DNA of 64,000 bases from Pantoea deleyi. GTDB taxonomy: Bacteria > Pseudomonadota > Gammaproteobacteria > Enterobacterales > Enterobacteriaceae. The position numbers and the translations under genes were made by a program. The stretch is from positions 62,001-126,000 of the forward strand of contig NZ_CP071406.1 of assembly GCF_022647325.1 (NCBI RefSeq), in the 5' to 3' direction. Shown one piece after another: positions 8,302 to 18,275 of the stretch (its first letter is position 1; each line of letters opens with the position of its first letter). The notes beneath the pieces were generated by a model. The model saw nothing but the letters and a program-made list of their open reading frames with translations, made no database searches and had not been told where the DNA came from.

Positions 8302-9206
8302 TAGTTCGCCTCTTCAGTGAGTTTCTGACAACCCAGCCACCCTTCCCGGCCGGCGATTTCCCCTCTGACAACCCGGCCCAGCGGCAGGGTATTCAGATCG
8401 GCGGGCAGCAGCTCGTTTAACGGGCAGAACTGAATGCCATGGCGGGCAGCCGCCGTCAGCAGCCGGTCAAAGTCCGGGGAGCCGATGATGCCTTCCACTT
8501 CAGCGTGGATGGTGTAAACCGCCCCGTCATCTGCGGCGAGCATCTTCGCCAGAATATAGTCGTTGTAGCCTTCCGCGCTGACCTCACGGCCAACCACCTC
8601 ATCCCATGTCGGCAGCGTCACCGGGATCTGAACGGTGCCAATCTGTCCATCCGGCAGCAGAGGCCGGAAAGGCCCGGTGCCGCGACAGTCGCTGTTGTAG
8701 TGGAAGCAGAAATCCTGCTTGGCCGCGAGCACCCGGCCATCGGCGCGCCAGCCGGCCACCGCCGAGCAGCTGACCGGATGGCCCAGGATCTCACTCAGCG
8801 TCTCGGTGCCACGCGCGATCTGCTCAACCAGCTTATCCTGCGGCCAGACACCCGCCCAGGTCTGCCAGGCAAAATGGTCCCAGGCGTGCAGCCCCATCTC
8901 GTGATAGCGGGCGGTATCCTGAATGATATGCCGCAGGCCGCGCCCCATCTGCTTACCGGGCCAGGCCGTGCCGGCGAGCAGAATGTCCCAGCCATAGAGC
9001 GATGCTGCGCGGGAGCGCAGCATCTTGATGAGGAAAGCCGGTTTGATCAGCCGCCAGAGATGGCGGCCCATGTTGTCCGGCCCGACGCTGAAGAAAAAGC
9101 TGGCCCGCACCGCGTGACGCTGAAACAGCTCCAGCAGCGTCGGCACACCCTGCTGCGTGCCGCGCCAGGTATCTACGTCAATCCGCAGACCAATCTTTTT
9201 CATCAC
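8301..9206 (-). CDS. arnD: ArnD, 4-deoxy-4-formamido-L-arabinose-phosphoundecaprenol deformylase
   Basis: 301 residues of the polysaccharide deacetylase (NodB homology) family. It removes the formyl group from the undecaprenyl-phosphate-linked sugar before flipping, making the reaction sequence irreversible. The metal-binding region begins with [11 protein letters not shown] at residue 7. HAWDHFAWQ near residue 135 supplies the conserved His residues, and YNSDCRG and IHAEVEG are further ArnD signatures. The C-terminus REGWLGCQ matches ArnD. The ATG overlaps the arnA stop by four bases and may be followed by a second usable ATG. It is cytoplasmic or membrane-associated on the inner face. Confidence 0.95.
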   Translation of the reverse strand: MMKKIGLRIDVDTWRGTQQGVPTLLELFQRHAVRASFFFSVGPDNMGRHLWRLIKPAFLIKMLRSRAASLYGWDILLAGTAWPGKQMGRGLRHIIQDTARYHEMGLHAWDHFAWQTWAGVWPQDKLVEQIARGTETLSEILGHPVSCSAVAGWRADGRVLAAKQDFCFHYNSDCRGTGPFRPLLPDGQIGTVQIPVTLPTWDEVVGREVSAEGYNDYILAKMLAADDGAVYTIHAEVEGIIGSPDFDRLLTAAARHGIQFCPLNELLPADLNTLPLGRVVRGEIAGREGWLGCQKLTEEAN

Positions 9207-11182
9207 TTATCAGCCTGTTGCTCAATGGTGCGCAGGAAGAAGTCCAGCGTATTGTCGATCGTGACATCCATCGTGACGGTTGGCGTCCAGCCCAGTAAGC
9301 GACGGGCATTGCGGATCGCCGGTTTACGGTGCTCCACATCCTGATAGCCTTTGCCGTAGTAGCTGCTGCTCTCCACTTCGCGGAAACCGGCAAACGGCGG
9401 GAACTGACTGCGCAGCGGATGACGCTCGAAGCTGGACAGCAGCTGCTCGGCCAGCTCTTTGATACTGGCTTCGTTGTCCGGATTACCGATGTTGATGATC
9501 TGCCCGTCGCAGTTCTGCTGCTTGTTTTCGATGATGCGGAACAGCGCTTCAACGCCATCGCGGATATCGGTGAAGCAGCGCTTCTGTTTGCCGCCATCGA
9601 TCAGCTTGATGGGCGAGCCTTCCACCAGGTTCAGGATAAGCTGCGTAATCGCGCGGGAACTGCCGATACGCGCCGCATTGAGGTTATCCAGACGCGGGCC
9701 CATCCAGTTGAAAGGACGGAACAGAGTGAAACGCAGCCCCTCTTTTTCGCCGTAAGCCCAGATGACGCGGTCCAGCAGCTGTTTGGAGACCGAGTAGATC
9801 CAGCGCTGCTTGTTGATCGGTCCCACCACCAGGTTTGAGGTGTCCTCATCGAAGCTGTCGTCCGTACACATGCCGTACACCTCAGAGGTGGACGGAAAAA
9901 TGATACGCTTCTGGTATTTCACGCAGTCGCGGATGATTTTCAGGTTCTCTTCGAAATCGAGTTCAAAGACGCGCAGCGGATTGCGGGTGTATTCGATCGG
10001 GGTAGCGATCGCGACCAGCGGCAGAATGACGTCACATTTTTTGATGTGATACTCAATCCATTCTGAGTGGATCGCGATATCCCCTTCCACAAAGTGGAAG
10101 CGCGGATGATCGAGGAAGCGGCTGATGGCGTCGGAGCTGATATCCAGCCCGTAAACCTCGAAATGCTCATCCTGCAGCAGTCGCTCTGTAAGATGGTTGC
10201 CGATGAAACCGTTGACGCCCAGGATCAGCACGCGGGTACGACGCTGCAGAACCGATTGCGGTTTGGAATAGAGCAGCGCGCCCGGCACCATGCCTAAACT
10301 TTGCGCCAGCTGGCTGCCGTTCATGTACACGCCGTGCTCAGACTGGCCGGTCAGAATTTCAAGCGCGCCCTCACCGCAGGCGACCAGGAACGGCTGCTTA
10401 GAGATCACCGTGCCAGGCTTCGCCTGCTGCTGCTGAGGATGAACCCGGCTCTTCCAGACGATGAATTTGACCGAACCGGCGAAGGCGAACGCGCCAGGCC
10501 AGGGATCGGTGACCGCTCTCACCAGATTGTGGATGGCTTCGGCGGGCTGATTCCAGTCGATGCGGCCATCTTCAGCCGTGCGACGGCCCACGCGGGACGC
10601 CTGGCTCTCATCCTGCGCCCACTCCGCCACATCCCCCTGACGCAGGCGTGGCAGCACGTCGGCAAGCAACTGCTCCGCAGCCTGGGTCAGTTTACGGTGC
10701 AGCGTCAGCGCGTTGTCCTGCTCCTCAATGGCAACCTTCTGCTGAGCCAGAATATTCCCGGCATCGGCGCGCTTCACCATGCGATGCAGCGTCACGCCCG
10801 TTTCGCGCTCGCCATTCACCAGCGCCCAGTTCAGCGGGGCGCGGCCACGGTATTTCGGCAGCAGCGAGCCGTGCAGGTTGAAAGCCCCCTTTTCGGCACA
10901 TTGCAGGATCTCGTCGCTCAGCAGATTGCGATAGTAGAAAGAGAAGATCATCTCTGGTGCCATCGTGCGGATGCGGTCGAGCCAGATCGGATGATTTGCC
11001 TCGTCCGGCGCATAGACCGGAATGCCGTGTTCTGCCGCCAGACGGGCTACCGAGCCGAAAAACGGATTTTCGGTCGCCACATCGTTGTGCGTAAAGATGG
11101 CGGTGATCTCGTAGCCTGCTTTCAGCAGCGCATTGATGCCGACACAGCCCATGTCGTGATAGGCGAAAACGAGGGTCTTCAT
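9203..11182 (-). CDS. arnA: ArnA, bifunctional UDP-Ara4N formyltransferase / UDP-glucuronate decarboxylase
   Basis: 659 residues, one fewer than E. coli ArnA. The N-terminal half (residues 1 to about 305) is a 10-formyl-THF-dependent formyltransferase: [18 protein letters not shown] contains His104, at the same position as the E. coli catalytic histidine. The C-terminal half is an NAD-dependent short-chain dehydrogenase/reductase that oxidatively decarboxylates UDP-glucuronate, with [10 protein letters not shown] at its nucleotide site, STSEVYG, and a YSVSK catalytic Tyr-Lys pair. It therefore makes the UDP-4-keto-pentose used by ArnB and formylates the aminated product for ArnC. It overlaps arnC and arnD by ATGA junctions. 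Nothing abnormal was seen. Confidence 0.96.
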   Translation of the reverse strand: MKTLVFAYHDMGCVGINALLKAGYEITAIFTHNDVATENPFFGSVARLAAEHGIPVYAPDEANHPIWLDRIRTMAPEMIFSFYYRNLLSDEILQCAEKGAFNLHGSLLPKYRGRAPLNWALVNGERETGVTLHRMVKRADAGNILAQQKVAIEEQDNALTLHRKLTQAAEQLLADVLPRLRQGDVAEWAQDESQASRVGRRTAEDGRIDWNQPAEAIHNLVRAVTDPWPGAFAFAGSVKFIVWKSRVHPQQQQAKPGTVISKQPFLVACGEGALEILTGQSEHGVYMNGSQLAQSLGMVPGALLYSKPQSVLQRRTRVLILGVNGFIGNHLTERLLQDEHFEVYGLDISSDAISRFLDHPRFHFVEGDIAIHSEWIEYHIKKCDVILPLVAIATPIEYTRNPLRVFELDFEENLKIIRDCVKYQKRIIFPSTSEVYGMCTDDSFDEDTSNLVVGPINKQRWIYSVSKQLLDRVIWAYGEKEGLRFTLFRPFNWMGPRLDNLNAARIGSSRAITQLILNLVEGSPIKLIDGGKQKRCFTDIRDGVEALFRIIENKQQNCDGQIINIGNPDNEASIKELAEQLLSSFERHPLRSQFPPFAGFREVESSSYYGKGYQDVEHRKPAIRNARRLLGWTPTVTMDVTIDNTLDFFLRTIEQQADK

Positions 11183-12162
11183 GATTGAGTATCCTGTACT
11201 GAAGGCTCTTCAGGAGCCTGAACAATGCGTTGAACGAAATAGCGCGGACGCGCGCGAACGTCGTTGTAAATGCGCCCGATGTACTCCCCGAGCAGTCCCA
11301 TACCCACAAACTGGGCGCCGATAAACATGAACAGCACGGCGAACAGGACGAAGACACCATCCCCCGCCCACGCCGCACCAAAGAAGAGTCGCAGGATGAT
11401 CAGCACCAGCGAGAAGGCAAAACCGGAGAGGGCAATCAGGCTGCCGACCACGCTGAGCAATCGCAGCGGTGTGGTGGTCAGGCAGGTCACCAGGTCGTAC
11501 ATCAGGTTGATGAGCCGCATAAAACTGTATTTCGAATCGCCAAAGGCGCGCTCGGCATGGATGACCGGCAGCTCAATCGTGTGACGGGCGAAAGTGTTGG
11601 CCAGAATCGGGATAAAGGTGCTGCGCTCATGGCAGTTCAGCATCGCATCGACGATGTGACGGCGATAGGCGCGCAGCATGCAGCCGTAATCGCCCATCGC
11701 TTTGCCGGTCACGCGCTGGATTAAGCGGTTGAGCGTGCGCGAGGCCTTACGACGGAACCAGGTGTCCTGGCGCTGCTGCCGGACGGTGCCCACCACGTCA
11801 TATCCCTGACGGGCGGCCTCGACCAGACGCGGGATCTCTTCCGGCGGATTCTGCAGGTCGGCGTCAAGCGTAATAATCAGATCGCCGCGCACCTGGCTGA
11901 ATCCGGCCATGATGGCGGAGTGCTGACCGTAGTTACGGTTGAGCAGCACGCCCTTTACCCGGCTATCGGGCAGGGTGGCAGCCTGTTCGATCAGTTCGGC
12001 TGATCGGTCACTGCTGCCGTCATCCACCAGCAGAATTTCATACTCCAGGTCGATACCGTCGCAGGCGGCGCCGGTGCGCTGTAACAGCTCCGGCAGGCTC
12101 TCTTCTTCGTTGTAGACCGGGATCACCACGGAAAGCATATTAATAGGTTGAATATCGCGCAT
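11179..12162 (-). CDS. arnC: ArnC, undecaprenyl-phosphate 4-deoxy-4-formamido-L-arabinose transferase
   Basis: I chose the ATG at 12162 (327 residues) over one at 12183, because GGAG precedes it and it lies one base after the arnB stop. The start region [21 protein letters not shown] aligns with E. coli ArnC. It is a family 2 glycosyltransferase. [22 protein letters not shown] and the metal-binding [11 protein letters not shown] (DxD) are visible in the first 120 residues. RNYGQHSA and [14 protein letters not shown] are ArnC-specific. Two C-terminal transmembrane helices anchor it to the inner membrane. It moves the formylated aminoarabinose from UDP to undecaprenyl phosphate. Confidence 0.95.
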   Translation of the reverse strand: MRDIQPINMLSVVIPVYNEEESLPELLQRTGAACDGIDLEYEILLVDDGSSDRSAELIEQAATLPDSRVKGVLLNRNYGQHSAIMAGFSQVRGDLIITLDADLQNPPEEIPRLVEAARQGYDVVGTVRQQRQDTWFRRKASRTLNRLIQRVTGKAMGDYGCMLRAYRRHIVDAMLNCHERSTFIPILANTFARHTIELPVIHAERAFGDSKYSFMRLINLMYDLVTCLTTTPLRLLSVVGSLIALSGFAFSLVLIILRLFFGAAWAGDGVFVLFAVLFMFIGAQFVGMGLLGEYIGRIYNDVRARPRYFVQRIVQAPEEPSVQDTQS

Positions 12163-12163
12163 C

Positions 12164-13300
12164 TCAGGCTCCGGCAATGTCATGTAAAGCCTGAATGACG
12201 CGCTCTACATCCTGGTCCGTCATCGACGGGAACAGCGGGATCGAACACATCTGCTGACTATTGCGTTCGCTGGCGGGCAGCGACAGATTCGGATAGTGAT
12301 GGCGATAATATTTGTGGGTATGGGCCGCACGGAAATGCAGGCCGCTGCCGATGTTCCGCGCTTTCAGTGCCTGCATCAGCGCATCGCGTGACAGGCCGCA
12401 GCGCTGTTCATCCACCCGGATAATAAACAGATGCCACGCATGCTCATGGGGCCAGTCGGGCAGTGACAGCGGCGTAAACGGCAGCGTGCGCAGCGCCGCC
12501 AGATAGCGTTCCGCGATCTCACGACGGCGGGCAATAAAGCCCGGCAGTTTCTGCAGCTGAACCAGCGCGATCGCCGCGCTGATATCGGGCAGATTGTATT
12601 TGAAGCCCGGCATCATCACTTCCGCCTGCGGCAGCCGTCCCTGAGTCTGGCGATCGAAGGCATCGACTGCCAGGCCATGAAACTTCAGACTGCGGATGCG
12701 ATCGGCGAGCGCGGCGTCATCCGTCACGACCAGACCGCCTTCTGCGCAGGTAATATTTTTAATGGCGTGGAACGAGAATATCGCCGTGCCGCGGTGACCC
12801 ACCGGCTGGCCATGACAGGTGGTGCCCACCGCGTGAGCAGCATCCTCAATAATGGCGATGCCATGCTGTTCAGCCAGCGCATAAATCGGGTCGAGATTGG
12901 CGGGCGCACCGGCATAATGCACCGGAATGATGGCGCGCGTCCGCGGGGTAATCGCCTGTGCAATCTGTTCCGGCGTCACCATCAGGTTGTCAGGATCGAC
13001 ATCAATCATGACCGGTGTCGCGCCCAGCAGCGTAATCAGGTTCAGGGTTGAGACCCAGGTCATGGAGGGGGTGATCACTTCATCGCCCGGCCCGATCCCC
13101 ATGGCCATCAGCGTAACGTGCATCCCCGCCGTGGCAGAACTGACCGCAATGGCGTGCTGATTGCCGGTCAGCTGAACAAAGGCCTGCTCCAGTTCGGCGC
13201 ATTTTGCTCCGGTCGTAATCCATCCCGAATCAAATACGGCCTTAACGGCAGCCAGCTCTTCATCACCGAACGAAGGGCGGGAAAAGGGCAAAAAATCCAT
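12164..13300 (-). CDS. arnB: ArnB, UDP-4-amino-4-deoxy-L-arabinose-oxoglutarate aminotransferase
   Basis: 378 residues from the ATG at 13300. I chose that start over one seven codons upstream because GCAGGAG precedes it and [16 protein letters not shown] matches known ArnB N-termini. It is a PLP-dependent DegT/DnrJ/EryC1-family aminotransferase using glutamate to aminate the UDP-4-keto-pentose. The PLP lysine lies in SFHAIKN near residue 188, followed by TCAEGG. VPVHYAG-type and EDAAHAVG motifs bind the cofactor phosphate and ring. It is the first gene of arnBCADTEF. Regulation is expected through PmrA/PhoP-type systems; a candidate site is upstream. Confidence 0.95.
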   Translation of the reverse strand: MDFLPFSRPSFGDEELAAVKAVFDSGWITTGAKCAELEQAFVQLTGNQHAIAVSSATAGMHVTLMAMGIGPGDEVITPSMTWVSTLNLITLLGATPVMIDVDPDNLMVTPEQIAQAITPRTRAIIPVHYAGAPANLDPIYALAEQHGIAIIEDAAHAVGTTCHGQPVGHRGTAIFSFHAIKNITCAEGGLVVTDDAALADRIRSLKFHGLAVDAFDRQTQGRLPQAEVMMPGFKYNLPDISAAIALVQLQKLPGFIARRREIAERYLAALRTLPFTPLSLPDWPHEHAWHLFIIRVDEQRCGLSRDALMQALKARNIGSGLHFRAAHTHKYYRHHYPNLSLPASERNSQQMCSIPLFPSMTDQDVERVIQALHDIAGA

Positions 13301-13451
13301 GCTAAAACTCCTGCAGATCAACCTGTAAGCTGTCGCGCGTTTTAATCAGGCACAACGCCGGAAAAAGAATTTGAATAGCGGTTTATTCTCGCCCGGCAAT
13401 AGCGCTGTTGCGCCCCAATTTTCCCGTTATGGAATTAAGGTTACCGGACTG

Positions 13452-13491
13452 CTAATACAAGCTACCGCACAAAAGTTAACTGAACATTAAA
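13452..13491 (-). promoter_or_regulatory. Candidate PmrA-type box and -10 of the arn operon
   Basis: Minus strand TTTAAT-GTTCA-GTTAAC (13475-13491) resembles the PmrA/BasR direct-repeat consensus YTTAAK-N5-YTTAAK, with a good first half and a degenerate second half. A TATTAG -10-like hexamer lies 17 bases further on (13452-13457). It sits about 150 bases before arnB. The match is partial, so this is a candidate only. Confidence 0.35.
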
Positions 13492-13797
13492 TGGATGAGA
13501 TGAATAACAATAAAATCAACGAGGCATCAGTTAAGGAACGCTGAAAAAGTTCACTCACCACTCACAGATACTCTCCCTTATCCTTAATCTTTTCATTTCA
13601 TTGATAATGTGTTTATAAATCAGCGAATTTTACCGGTAACAGCCGCAGGAAATGCCCGATCCATAAATTGTCACGATCGGGTCGGCGTTTACCTTTCGTT
13701 GATTTTTATCGCTTCGCTAATGCCGGTTTAATGCAGTGCGATCGCCGGAAAACCGGTAGCTTTGCGCGCGCCGGAATCGCCGGTTTAATAAAATCGT

Positions 13798-13814
13798 CTT
13801 AATGTAATCTTAAT
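13798..13814 (+). promoter_or_regulatory. Perfect PmrA/BasR-type direct-repeat box
   Basis: CTTAAT-GTAAT-CTTAAT on the plus strand matches the PmrA box (YTTAAK-N5-YTTAAK) at every constrained position. It points to the YceI-like gene, whose ATG is 181 bases downstream, and is about 500 bases from arnB. Binding is inferred from the motif alone, and no strong -10 follows at the expected distance. Confidence 0.5.
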
Positions 13815-13994
13815 ATTGCCGGTTACTCTTGTTCCGACCTCACATTAATCGTTATTTTCTGGTGAAATGAAGCAACACTCAGTTAATATCTTTCCGATAA
13901 AATGTACCCGCAGCGTAAAAACAGTGCTAAAAATTGAATAGAATCGCGGAGTCAGGCGTTAACGTTGGGTCTGCCAGAAAAAGAGAAAATAGTG

Positions 13995-14576
13995 ATGAAC
14001 CGTGCCGCCTGCTTATGCGCTCTGCTTGCCCTGCTCAGCCCGGTGCTTTATGCCGCACCGATGACTTATGCCATTATTCCGGATAAAACAACCATTGGTC
14101 TTTCCTGGCGTGCCTTTGGTCACGATTTTTCGCAGGCCAGACTGCAGGGCGTGACCGGAAGCGTGATACTGAATCCGGATGACGACCGTGATAACCATGT
14201 CGAAGTGAGTATCCCGGTGGGCACGCTGGTGGCGTCAAACAGCCTGCTCACCTGGCAGCTGAAGAGCGATCTGTTTTTTGATGCGGAGCACTACCCGCAG
14301 ATTCATTTCGTCAGCAGCCGCGTTGTCGCGCTGGGCAGCGGTCAGTACCGGATTTTTGGCGTGCTGACGGTGAAAGATGTCAGCCGGCCGGTGATGATGC
14401 TCGCCTCGCTCGACAGCGGTGAGGCGATCGATCCTGCTTCGCGCTCGCTGGCGCTGCACGCATCAACCGCGATCTCCCGCACCGCATTCCGGGTGGATCG
14501 GCTGGTCGGGGTGGTGGATGACCGGGTGAACATTGCGCTGGCGATTGCCGCGCAGGTGAACGCCCCGCTCCGCTGA
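13995..14576 (+). CDS. YceI-family periplasmic lipid-binding-like protein
   Basis: 193 residues from the ATG at 13995. I chose this over an upstream in-frame ATG because it gives a clean Sec signal peptide (MNRAACLCALLALLSPVLYAA). The mature part is a YceI lipocalin-like barrel: YAIIPDKTTIGLSWRAFGHDF at the start, LKSDLFFDAEHYPQIHFVS in the middle (the SxxFFDxxxxPxIxFxS signature) and GVLTVKDVSRPV toward the end. YceI proteins bind isoprenoid or amphipathic ligands in the periplasm, and roles in acid stress and polyprenoid handling have been proposed. It ends 13 bases from a convergent anti-sigma gene. Clusters of YceI, ECF sigma and anti-sigma are common, so a shared stress response is likely. 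The PmrA-like box upstream suggests envelope-stress control. Confidence 0.85.
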   Translation: MNRAACLCALLALLSPVLYAAPMTYAIIPDKTTIGLSWRAFGHDFSQARLQGVTGSVILNPDDDRDNHVEVSIPVGTLVASNSLLTWQLKSDLFFDAEHYPQIHFVSSRVVALGSGQYRIFGVLTVKDVSRPVMMLASLDSGEAIDPASRSLALHASTAISRTAFRVDRLVGVVDDRVNIALAIAAQVNAPLR

Positions 14577-14589
14577 AGGCGCAGCCAGA

Positions 14590-15369
14590 CTACGCCAGCG
14601 CGGTCTGCAGGGTAGTGGCGATAGCCGCCAGCTGGTGAGCCGGATTGCGGCCAATCAGCACATACTGGAAGCCATCCCGATTCCACCAGGCCAGCTCCAT
14701 TCCATGCCGCCGTTCACGGGCGATCGGCTCCGGGCCGTGCGGGGCCGGTGAGATACAGAGCGCCATCGGGCCGTAATCCGCGTGCAGCCAGGCGATCTGC
14801 GCGATTGAAGTCCGTTCATAGCGCAGGATCCGGACCATTTTCAGTTCAGCACCCGGCAGGCGCAACTGCTGCGGGTGCAGCTGTAACCCTAAGTCGAGCC
14901 GTGTCCGGTCCAGCCCCTTCTGCAACAGGACGCCATCATCCGGCAGATCGGCCAGTGTTTCAGCACTGTATAGCGACATATACCGTGCCTCCAGATCGCG
15001 AATACTCTGGCTTTCATCCTCCCTCTCTTCGCCCGGTCTGGCCAGCAGACCGATGCCGCTGCCCACCAGCAGAAAACTTACCGAAGCGGCAATCAGGGCG
15101 CGGCGGCTATAGGTTCTGGCAGCGGGCGGTGGCGTGATGGCCGCCAGTCGTTCGGCCATTCTGGCCTGTGGCGCCTGCTCCAGCAGCGGGGCAAACGCCT
15201 GCCCGAAGTCGAGGCTGCTGTGCCGGAACTGCTCAACCCGCCGGTTCAGATCGGGATCGTCAGCCAGCGCCTGCTCAAACAGCCCGGCTTCCTGCGGGGT
15301 CATCTCACCATCCAGCCAGGCGACGATGGCCTCATCGCGCCAGGGTGGCGTAAACGTTTCTCTGCTCAT
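14590..15369 (-). CDS. Transmembrane anti-sigma factor
   Basis: 259 residues. The N-terminal 90 residues resemble a zinc-less anti-sigma domain: AWLDGEMTPQEAGLFEQAL, then DPDLNRRVEQF. This is the DGEL/LDGE pattern of ECF anti-sigma factors. One transmembrane helix follows (ALIAASVSFLLVGSGIGLLA, about residues 90-110), then a 150-residue periplasmic domain ending near VLIGRNPAHQ, typical of a ligand- or stress-sensing part. Its ATG overlaps the stop codon of the upstream sigma gene by four bases, so the two form a sigma/anti-sigma pair. The partner sigma gene is broken here, leaving the anti-sigma without an obvious target in cis. No frame damage was seen in this gene. Confidence 0.8.
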   Translation of the reverse strand: MSRETFTPPWRDEAIVAWLDGEMTPQEAGLFEQALADDPDLNRRVEQFRHSSLDFGQAFAPLLEQAPQARMAERLAAITPPPAARTYSRRALIAASVSFLLVGSGIGLLARPGEEREDESQSIRDLEARYMSLYSAETLADLPDDGVLLQKGLDRTRLDLGLQLHPQQLRLPGAELKMVRILRYERTSIAQIAWLHADYGPMALCISPAPHGPEPIARERRHGMELAWWNRDGFQYVLIGRNPAHQLAAIATTLQTALA

Positions 15370-15879
15370 CGCCGTTTCTCCTGCGGTGCGGGGGCGGTCG
15401 CCGTCTGCCTGGCCAGTGTGGCCCGGGCAGCGGCCAGACGGCTCATAATGGTGCCAATCGGGACGGAGAGGGTTTCTGCCGCCTCCTGATAGGTCAGTCC
15501 TTCAACGTAAACCAGAAACAGCGCGTTTCGCTGTGCCTCCGGCAGGGCGTTAACCTGCTGCATAATGCGCCGGAACTGGCGGTTGTCGTCGCTGAGGGCG
15601 TGCGTGTCACTGGCCAGCAGTGCATCGGGGTCTGCAAATCCCTGCCCCTGGCGGACCTTTCGCGCCCGCAGATCGCTGACCCAGATGGAGTGAAGGATCG
15701 AGAAGAGCCAGCGATCCATGCGTGTGCCTGGCGTGAACTGCGCGCTGCGTTCCAGCGCGCGTACGCAGGTTGACTACCAGCTCTTCTGCCAGGTCACGAT
15801 CGTGTGACAGCACATAGCCGTAACGCCAGAGCCGGGTCAGATGCTCTGCGAGATGCTGACGGATGTCGCTGTGAGTGAT
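15366..15879 (-). pseudogene. ECF sigma factor gene with frameshift and non-standard start
   Basis: The reading frame codes for an ECF sigma-70 protein: HLTRLWRYGYVLSHDRDLAEEL (region 2 start) in one frame, then CVRALERSAQFTPGTRMDRWLF in the next, through LPEAQRNALFLVYVEGLTYQ and a region 4 helix-turn-helix (SVPIGTIMSRLAAARATLA). The frame changes near 15766-15770. Two bases appear lost, since alignment suggests one residue is missing between VVN and CVR. The position where ATG is expected, after GGGAGGAG, reads ATC, and no ATG, GTG or TTG lies between the preceding stop and region 2. Without a reliable start and with a shift in region 2, no full-length sigma can be made by normal translation. 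Local base-calling errors are the main alternative. Confidence 0.75.
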
Positions 15880-15900
15880 TTTACGCTCCTCCCTGCCGTA

Positions 15901-16440
15901 TCAGACCTCAGGATGGCCCTGAATGGCGGCCTGCAGATCGCGGTACTCCTCGCACCCGGTGCCACAGATTCCGGCAATCGTTTTCAGCTGTTCGCGCGCC
16001 AGGTCCGGACGCCCTTTAATCAGCCAGGCTTCTCCCAGATATTCACGTACCTTCGCATAACGGGGATCGAGTGCAATCGCACGCTGATAATAGCCAATCC
16101 CTTCATCCGTGCGCCCCAGTTTGCGGGTGGCATAGCCACGGTAGTTCCAGGCTTCGCGGGTATCGGGATTTTTCAGCGTATCCAGCAGGTTCAGGGCAGC
16201 CTGATAGTCACCCTTTTTCGCCAGATGGTACGCATAGCGCGTTTTATCGCCGTCACTCAGCCTGCTGGTCTTTTCGGGCACGCAGCTTTTCGTCTGACTG
16301 TCATAGACCTGGCCTTTAGGGCAGTCGGGCGTTTTTTTCTCGCTGTCGTTATCGCCCATCGCCATGCTCAGCGGCGCGTGCAGCATCAGTAACAGTGCCG
16401 GGACGGCAAACAGAGAAATACCAGAGCGCGTTGTCATCAT
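15901..16440 (-). CDS. Secreted tetratricopeptide-repeat protein
   Basis: 179 residues with an N-terminal Sec signal (residues 1-27, ending LSMA). A short Cys-containing segment follows (CPKGQVYDSQTKSCVP), then at least two TPR units between residues 70 and 140: YHLAKKGDYQAALNLLDTL and GYATRKLGRTDEGIGYYQRAIALDP, then EYLGEAWLIKGRPDLAREQL. A second Cys pair (ICGTGCEEY) near the C-terminus may form a disulfide. It is probably periplasmic and a protein-interaction module. Its stop codon lies about 20 bases before the damaged sigma gene, with which it was probably co-transcribed. This TPR, sigma, anti-sigma and YceI grouping suggests a stress-response module. GAGGATAA precedes two adjacent ATG codons, either usable. 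Confidence 0.8.
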   Translation of the reverse strand: MMTTRSGISLFAVPALLLMLHAPLSMAMGDNDSEKKTPDCPKGQVYDSQTKSCVPEKTSRLSDGDKTRYAYHLAKKGDYQAALNLLDTLKNPDTREAWNYRGYATRKLGRTDEGIGYYQRAIALDPRYAKVREYLGEAWLIKGRPDLAREQLKTIAGICGTGCEEYRDLQAAIQGHPEV

Positions 16441-16668
16441 TTATCCTCATCGGGGCTGTGGGGCAGACGCTGACGCCTGCCGGTTACCGTGCGCGGTTGC
16501 AGCACTCTGTAGTAAACAGCTCAGCAGCGGTTTCTATTCGATAAAAACAGCACTATTTTTTGTCAGCCTGCCCTCGCCGTTCGCCGTCGCCCTTTTTTCT
16601 CTGCCAGGTAACGCCGGGCTTAGTTCATATCAGCGCTTCTATGCCCCGTAACAGGCCGGTGATGTTTC

Positions 16669-16794
16669 TCACCTCTCGCGCAGCAAGTAAAGTCCCTGCG
16701 ACATAGGGTTTAGCTGACGAGCCAGCATCATGTCTTCAGCAATCAGTTCGCGCCCTACCCAGCCGGTAGCGCCTGCAACGATAATGTTAAGCAT
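16669..16794 (-). pseudogene. Remnant of an NAD(P)-binding reductase
   Basis: A 41-residue frame begins MLNIIVAGATGWVGREL, a nucleotide-binding Rossmann start of the dihydrodipicolinate-reductase-like type. After about 20 residues it switches to a tail, IAEDMMLARQLNPMSQGLYL, that looks like the C-terminus of some protein. This fits a large in-frame internal deletion of a reductase gene. The identity of the full-length parent is uncertain. An alternative is a real small protein, which I consider unlikely. Confidence 0.45.
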
Positions 16795-17611
16795 TTAAGC
16801 CCCCGAATTGTCTTCAACAGGATTAATTCATTCGCGTCGAGCCTGATAACGTCAGATTCAGAAGCAAAGCGAACCTTGCAACTCAGCGCCGTCAGACGAC
16901 ATTTAGTTCTTATCGCATCGCGCTGTTCGCGATTGACGGATGCAGTAAAGCCGCCGCCGATCAAAGGCACACCTGGGAAAACATAATCCAGAGACGCCGG
17001 ACATTTCTCCGCGGCTCCCTTACCGGATAGAGACGGAAGATCAGGCCGGGAGGGTATCGGATCTCAGACTCACGATCGGCCAGCCCTGCCTGATATTTTC
17101 TTCAGATCACCGAATGCTGACCTGAGGCGAAGCCTGCGTTTTCACCATGATCGCCCGGCCGCAGAGAAATTCAAACCCTCCCCTCAAGATATATTTCTAA
17201 TTAAAACATAAATATAAGAATATAAATCTATATAAACGCCAATTACTGTTTTAATGTTTCACTCCGATCGTAACTTGCTATCATCACTCTGAATACAAAA
17301 GAGAGGGACCGGACAGGTCGCCAGAAGTGAACTGAGCGGTTCAGGATAACCACAGAGTGGGGGTTGAGCGGAGTGACGACTGAACCGACCATCGTGAACT
17401 CTGCATCGGTAAAGTTGATAAGCATCAATTCTGAATGTGATTCAGGTGGCGGCGCGCCGGGATGTTTCACATTCTCAGAGGGCGATGCTAAATTCTCAAC
17501 GGTTTTAAAACAGGGGTATCCGGGGTGGCTGAACAGCGTCATGGGGTCACGCGGTTATCCTGCAATTACGGGTATCCGTCGCGGAGCCTGACTGATTATT
17601 GAGAGCCTGGT
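16795..17611. other. Intergenic region without recognised gene
   Basis: About 800 bases. A 99-codon minus frame (17243-17542) has no ribosome site, family resemblance or coding character. The segment 17190-17250 is strongly AT-rich and may hold a promoter. No repeat or RNA structure was recognised. Confidence 0.35.
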
Positions 17612-18046
17612 TTGGAATACGATTTATCGCCGGTGCGCACCCGAACGGAAAGAATGCTGCATGCGGTTATTTTCGAAGTCGCCGCGAACAGTCTGGTTTT
17701 CATTATCCTGATGTTCTGGGCTTCCGCGGCGCCTGCACAGTCAGCCCTGTTAACCGTGGTTTCATCAGCGCTGGCGATGGGATGGAACTATCTGTTCAAC
17801 CTGATGTTTGACAGCGTTCAGCTGCGCATCGGTTTTAAAAAAGATTGGCGGATTCGCTGCCTGCATGCCGTTCTGTTTGAAGCGGGTCTGCTATGGGTAT
17901 TAATCCCCTTTGCCGCATGGTGGCTGGATATTACGCTGCTCGCCGCGCTGAAACTGGAATGTGGTCTGGTGCTCTTTTTTCTGGTCTATACCTGGCTGTT
18001 CAATCTGCTATGGGATTATGGGCGCGCTGCATACAGCAGAAAATAG
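17612..18046 (+). CDS. PACE-family multidrug efflux protein
   Basis: About 144 residues in four transmembrane helices arranged as two bacterial-transmembrane-pair repeats. The first begins RTERMLHAVIFEVAANSLVF and the second RIRCLHAVLFEAGLLWVLIP. The Glu in the first helix (HAVIFE) corresponds to the proton-coupling glutamate of AceI-type PACE transporters, which export chlorhexidine and other biocides across the inner membrane. WNYLFNLMFD and FNLLWDYGR are repeat-end motifs of the family. The start is TTG at 17612 with a weak GAGAG upstream; an ATG 14 codons on (17654) would clip only the polar lead-in. It is a lone gene with its own upstream region. Confidence 0.85.
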   Translation: MEYDLSPVRTRTERMLHAVIFEVAANSLVFIILMFWASAAPAQSALLTVVSSALAMGWNYLFNLMFDSVQLRIGFKKDWRIRCLHAVLFEAGLLWVLIPFAAWWLDITLLAALKLECGLVLFFLVYTWLFNLLWDYGRAAYSRK

Positions 18047-18275
18047 CAATTTCATTCAACGGGTTACGCTTATAATCCACGCTCTTTCGTCTGGCCGGTT
18101 CAGTGAGGTATCCGAAGCAGCAGACATCTGATGCCTGACTGGCGAAAGAGACATCTATATCGGCTGTCAGACCCCGCGTTATTTTCTGACGGCATTGATA
18201 TGACAGCGCATCAGCGTAGATACGTCGAGACCGTCCACTAGCTCATTTTTTACAGGTTAACCTCAGCAAAATATT

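Larger units (their letters stand above)
13301..13994. other. Divergent regulatory region between arnB and the YceI-like gene
   Basis: About 690 bases without a gene, rich in TTAA motifs and short inverted repeats, for example CCCGATC/GATCGGG near 13660-13690. GCCGGTTTAAT occurs twice, near 13722 and 13780. Two PmrA-like sites are listed separately, one facing each direction. Confidence 0.5.

Noticed and set aside
17243..17542. 99-codon minus-strand frame
   Set aside because: No ribosome site, no family resemblance and no signal for membrane or secretion.
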